Assembly: GCF_008831285.2 (NCBI RefSeq)
Contig: NC_045140.1
Location: forward strand, 17,606,370-17,670,369
DNA length: 64,000 bases
Source of the DNA: Nymphaea colorata
Lineage: Eukaryota > Streptophyta > Magnoliopsida > Nymphaeales > Nymphaeaceae
Direction of reading: 5' to 3'
Part shown: in pieces, positions 61,298-64,000 of the stretch
Layout: each line of letters begins with the position of its first letter
Position numbering within the stretch: position 1 is the first letter of the stretch
Notes under the pieces: model-generated
Database searches by the model: none
What the model saw: only the letters and a program-made list of their open reading frames with translations
Told to the model about the DNA's origin: nothing
Program-made: the position numbers and the translations under genes

Positions 61298-64000
61298 ATG
61301 GATGCCGAGGTAAGCTAATAACTCCTCTCTCTCTCTCTCTCTGGTCTCTGTCTTTCTTTCTCTCTCTCTCTCTCTCTCTACAGATTATCACTCTTAAGGA
61401 TTGCTCCAATCGAAGGCTTCTTGAAAAGCTGCCGTCTCTCTCCATCGCTCCCAAAGGGGCGAACTTTTCATCCTTTTGCTTGTTACCTACACTTCTTTCA
61501 ACCAGATGTCTCTGTCTCTCTAACCGTACAGTTTTTACAGGTGATGGTTCCTCCGCTACCAAGCATTTCTGCGACACCAACTATGGATTTCTACGGTCTG
61601 AACATTCCTCCCAAATGGGTTTCTCAGGAGACCATACAGTGCATCGCCAGAGAAGCGGCGGGGAGGATTCTCGTTGCCGAGCGCAAGGCGGTTCGATGTC
61701 AACAGGACTTGGCTGCTACGAAGGAGGAGGCAGTGAAGATGCTCGTTCGGATGAAGCAGATGATGGATTCCAAGGTGAGAGAATGGTCCTTTTGAAACTG
61801 GATTTTTGTGTTGTCTTTCGTTTTGGCTGGTGGACGGTGGAGTTGGTCCCCAGTTTTTATTCGATGATCCTAGACTGTGGTCGGTTTTTTGCTTGTTCTG
61901 CTGCGTTGGTAGTCGATTACAGTATAGTTGTTTACCTTTCTTCATTTGTAGTTTCCGGTTTGCTGTTGCTTACATTAAGAAATTTTAGCGATTTCCCCTT
62001 TTACCTTGGGCGGTGTTCTTTAGAGTGGGAGTTCGGCGCCCTATGCTCTGGGCTTGCTGTTTCTGATGCTTTATTGGGTTTTCTTCCTTCACTTATTCTT
62101 TGCTGTTATCTTTTGCATTACCCACGCAGATTTGCTTTGGAAAGCTTTAGCTTTCCGATGGTGATAGCTAATGGTTTTGATGTTGGGATCTTGAAATGTT
62201 TGGTAAAGTAACTTAGAGGTGAACATTGTTCCTTTTTTTGTGTGTGTGTGTGTGTGTTGTTGTGGATTGTTTGAGAAAGAAAAGGGGGAGGGAGGGTGTG
62301 GGCAGTGAACGTCTGAAGAGTTTTCTTGTATCGATCTTTACCAGTTCTTTTCAGATTCTCCCAGCTTTTATTGCTCATATTTGTCCAGCGTATTTTCTAG
62401 AATCAATTTTTAGTGCAAGTTAATAATTTGTTAAGAGATGGTTTTCCTTGATGTTTCATTGGCAAGGGCATTAATGGCACTGAGGGTTCTGGTATAGAAG
62501 CTTATCCTAAACAGTAAGAGAGGAGGTACATCTTTTGGTGAAAATGGTGGTGATAGAATATTGGATGTAGTGGGAAGAGCAAGAAATCGTGATGAAACTC
62601 AAGAGCCAAAAATGTTCTCTGCAAGAAGATGCCGAGATCATTTTTAGGGCCTTATAAAGAAAGGATGTGTTAGAATATGGCGCTGAGTCATGTAAAAACA
62701 CAACCATAATAGATACGGAGCTCACGTTAGAAGCTCACCCGACAAGACTTCAGCAGTTATAAATTTATAATCATAGTATGCTTCTTAGTTTGTGCATTGG
62801 GTTGGTACCACAATCTGCTATCCTTTAGTAAACTGAAAATATATGAACTATAAAGACAATAGTCTGATATTCTTGTATTCTCTTTGCATCATTCACTTTG
62901 GTATATGTTTGCTCACGTTGGGATTGTTCTGCTGAATTGAAGTCTCTAAAGAACAATTTTTTAAAGGAAGGTTTGTCAGAGTTGTTTTTTTTTTGAGTTT
63001 TTATATCAGTTTCACTCTTTTTCATTTTACATCTTTCTTTCTTATCCTGGCAGCAATTCGTCACAAAATAAATATACAATAATGTGTACCTTGTCAAATT
63101 TGTCATCCTATAAATACAGCATGATCATCAATTGGAGCATGATAAGCAACAACAAAGACAAAACTTATACTAATAAAAATATCTGTTTACTCCTTGAGTG
63201 CCATTGATCTGCATAAGCATGGCTTGTAAATGAGAGCACTTACTATCTTTTCTAAGTTTTCTTGTCAGATAGCTGAAGCGGAAAAGGAGTCATTAGTTCA
63301 GAGCAGACAGATTAAAGAGCTTGAGTATCAACTCATGGAAGCTGAAGACATAATCCTAAGCCTTAGAACTGAATTATCAGAACTTTTAGGAAAGTTTGAC
63401 AGGAGGAAAGGTGGATTGGCGACATCAGATGAGCATATTCCAAAAGAAAGTGCTCCTGTCCTTGAAGATGCATATAATCAGAAGAAGTTTAGTTCTGCTT
63501 CTCCTCACCCTGAACCGCTTAAATGCACTGATGAGGGTACGGACGCTAATGCTAGAATTACAAGTGGTCTCCAACATGGAAACAACTCAAGATTATGCAG
63601 TGCAGAAAATAGGGCATCCATGAAAAATTTCGATGTACAGAATCCAGACTTAGCCTCAATAATTATGAGGCACAAAGAAACAGAATCATGTAGGAATGGG
63701 TGCACTCAACGAATTCGTGCATTTGAGAATAGCTTGCTTTCTGAACATTGGCCTAATCCTGGAGGACATACTCATCGGTCCTCCTTTCTGAAGAATGTTT
63801 GTAATGTTGCCAATGCCATCGAACAGCCTTCTGCTATTCCATCTGCTATGGCTAAACAGGAGAACAAAATGACAAAGAGTGGCGGTTTAACATGGCCAAA
63901 ACAAATGATTGATGTTGGTGGAAGGACCGACGCTAGATATTCAGACATGGTTTTCTCTACATCCTTCTCAAGGAGTAAAAAAAATGCCTGTCAGCAGAGC
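61298..64000 (+). CDS. Uncharacterised plant coiled-coil protein, 5' part (runs off window)
   Basis: Exons: 61298-61309 (ATG plus three codons, MDAE, then GTAAGC), 61541-61774 (after a TTTTTACAG acceptor, 78 codons) and 63269 onward (after CTTGTCAG, open to the window edge). Both introns are phase 0 and the visible protein is 326 residues. Residues 5-32 carry VPPLPSIS..PTMDFYGL and PPKWV. Residues about 33-140 form a charged heptad-rich coiled coil (AAGRILVAERKAV, EEAVKMLVRMKQMMDSK, ELEYQLMEAEDIILSLRTEL). The rest is Ser/Asn-rich and low-complexity with RIRAFENSLLS at about 235. I recall a plant-only family with this start but cannot give it a name or function. The mini-exon start is supported by the CT-rich leader and clean splice sites. 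Confidence 0.72.
61325..61379. repeat. (CT)n tracts in intron 1 of the coiled-coil gene
   Basis: Two CT dinucleotide tracts (about 61325-61342 and 61361-61379) occupy much of the first, 231-bp intron. Confidence 0.9.

Noticed and set aside
61480..62211. 243-residue plus-strand open frame
   Set aside because: It reads exon 2 of the coiled-coil gene in another frame and continues through its intron; the spliced model gives a coherent protein instead.

Overview
This is nuclear DNA from a flowering plant. The evidence is AT-rich GT-AG introns of up to about 1.9 kb, plant-only gene families (a BIR-type receptor pseudokinase, a DUF761 protein, a DUF716/TMEM45-like protein, the plant Hippo-type kinase SIK1), many (CT)n/(GA)n and (AT)n microsatellites, and small terminal-inverted-repeat transposons. 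I cannot fix the lineage from this window. There is no operon, CRISPR, prophage or bacterial feature, and I found no convincing tRNA, rRNA or miRNA gene.

Layout. 1-16.5 kb is gene-poor and rich in small repeats. It holds three small intronless ORFs on the same strand (3592-3789, 8170-8415, 13578-13802). Two are clear paralogues and the third looks like a diverged copy. All encode a tiny protein with one hydrophobic segment, and a similar short block (CACATG..ACAC) lies 100-170 bp upstream of each start codon. Around them are a Tourist/Harbinger-like MITE (2367-2841), a tandem duplication with an expanded (AT)n tract (5867-6173), a small element with 10-11 bp target-site repeats (6325-6510) and a further inverted-repeat element (7303-7592). 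16.5-19.1 kb is a two-exon kelch-repeat gene. 19.2-25.3 kb has no recognisable gene. 25.3-25.8 kb is a small membrane-anchored DUF761 protein gene. 25.9-32.2 kb has no recognisable gene. 32.2-34.0 kb, minus strand, is an intronless BIR2-like LRR receptor pseudokinase gene. It is divergent from the next gene across a 4.6 kb spacer holding a hAT-like MITE (37177-37399). 38.6-54.1 kb is a 17-exon SIK1/Hippo (STE20/MST) kinase gene; every exon junction keeps frame and gives a predicted 768-residue protein. 55.5-56.5 kb is an intronless seven-helix DUF716/TMEM45-like gene. 61.3-64.0 kb is the 5' part of an uncharacterised plant coiled-coil protein gene that runs off the window.

The larger genes are ordinary single plant genes with no obvious shared pathway. 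BIR2-type pseudokinases act in BAK1-dependent immune and brassinosteroid signalling, and SIK1-type kinases in growth and immune control, but adjacency here is not evidence of joint function. The most unusual feature is the local cluster of small hydrophobic-segment proteins with a shared upstream block, for which I can name no described family.
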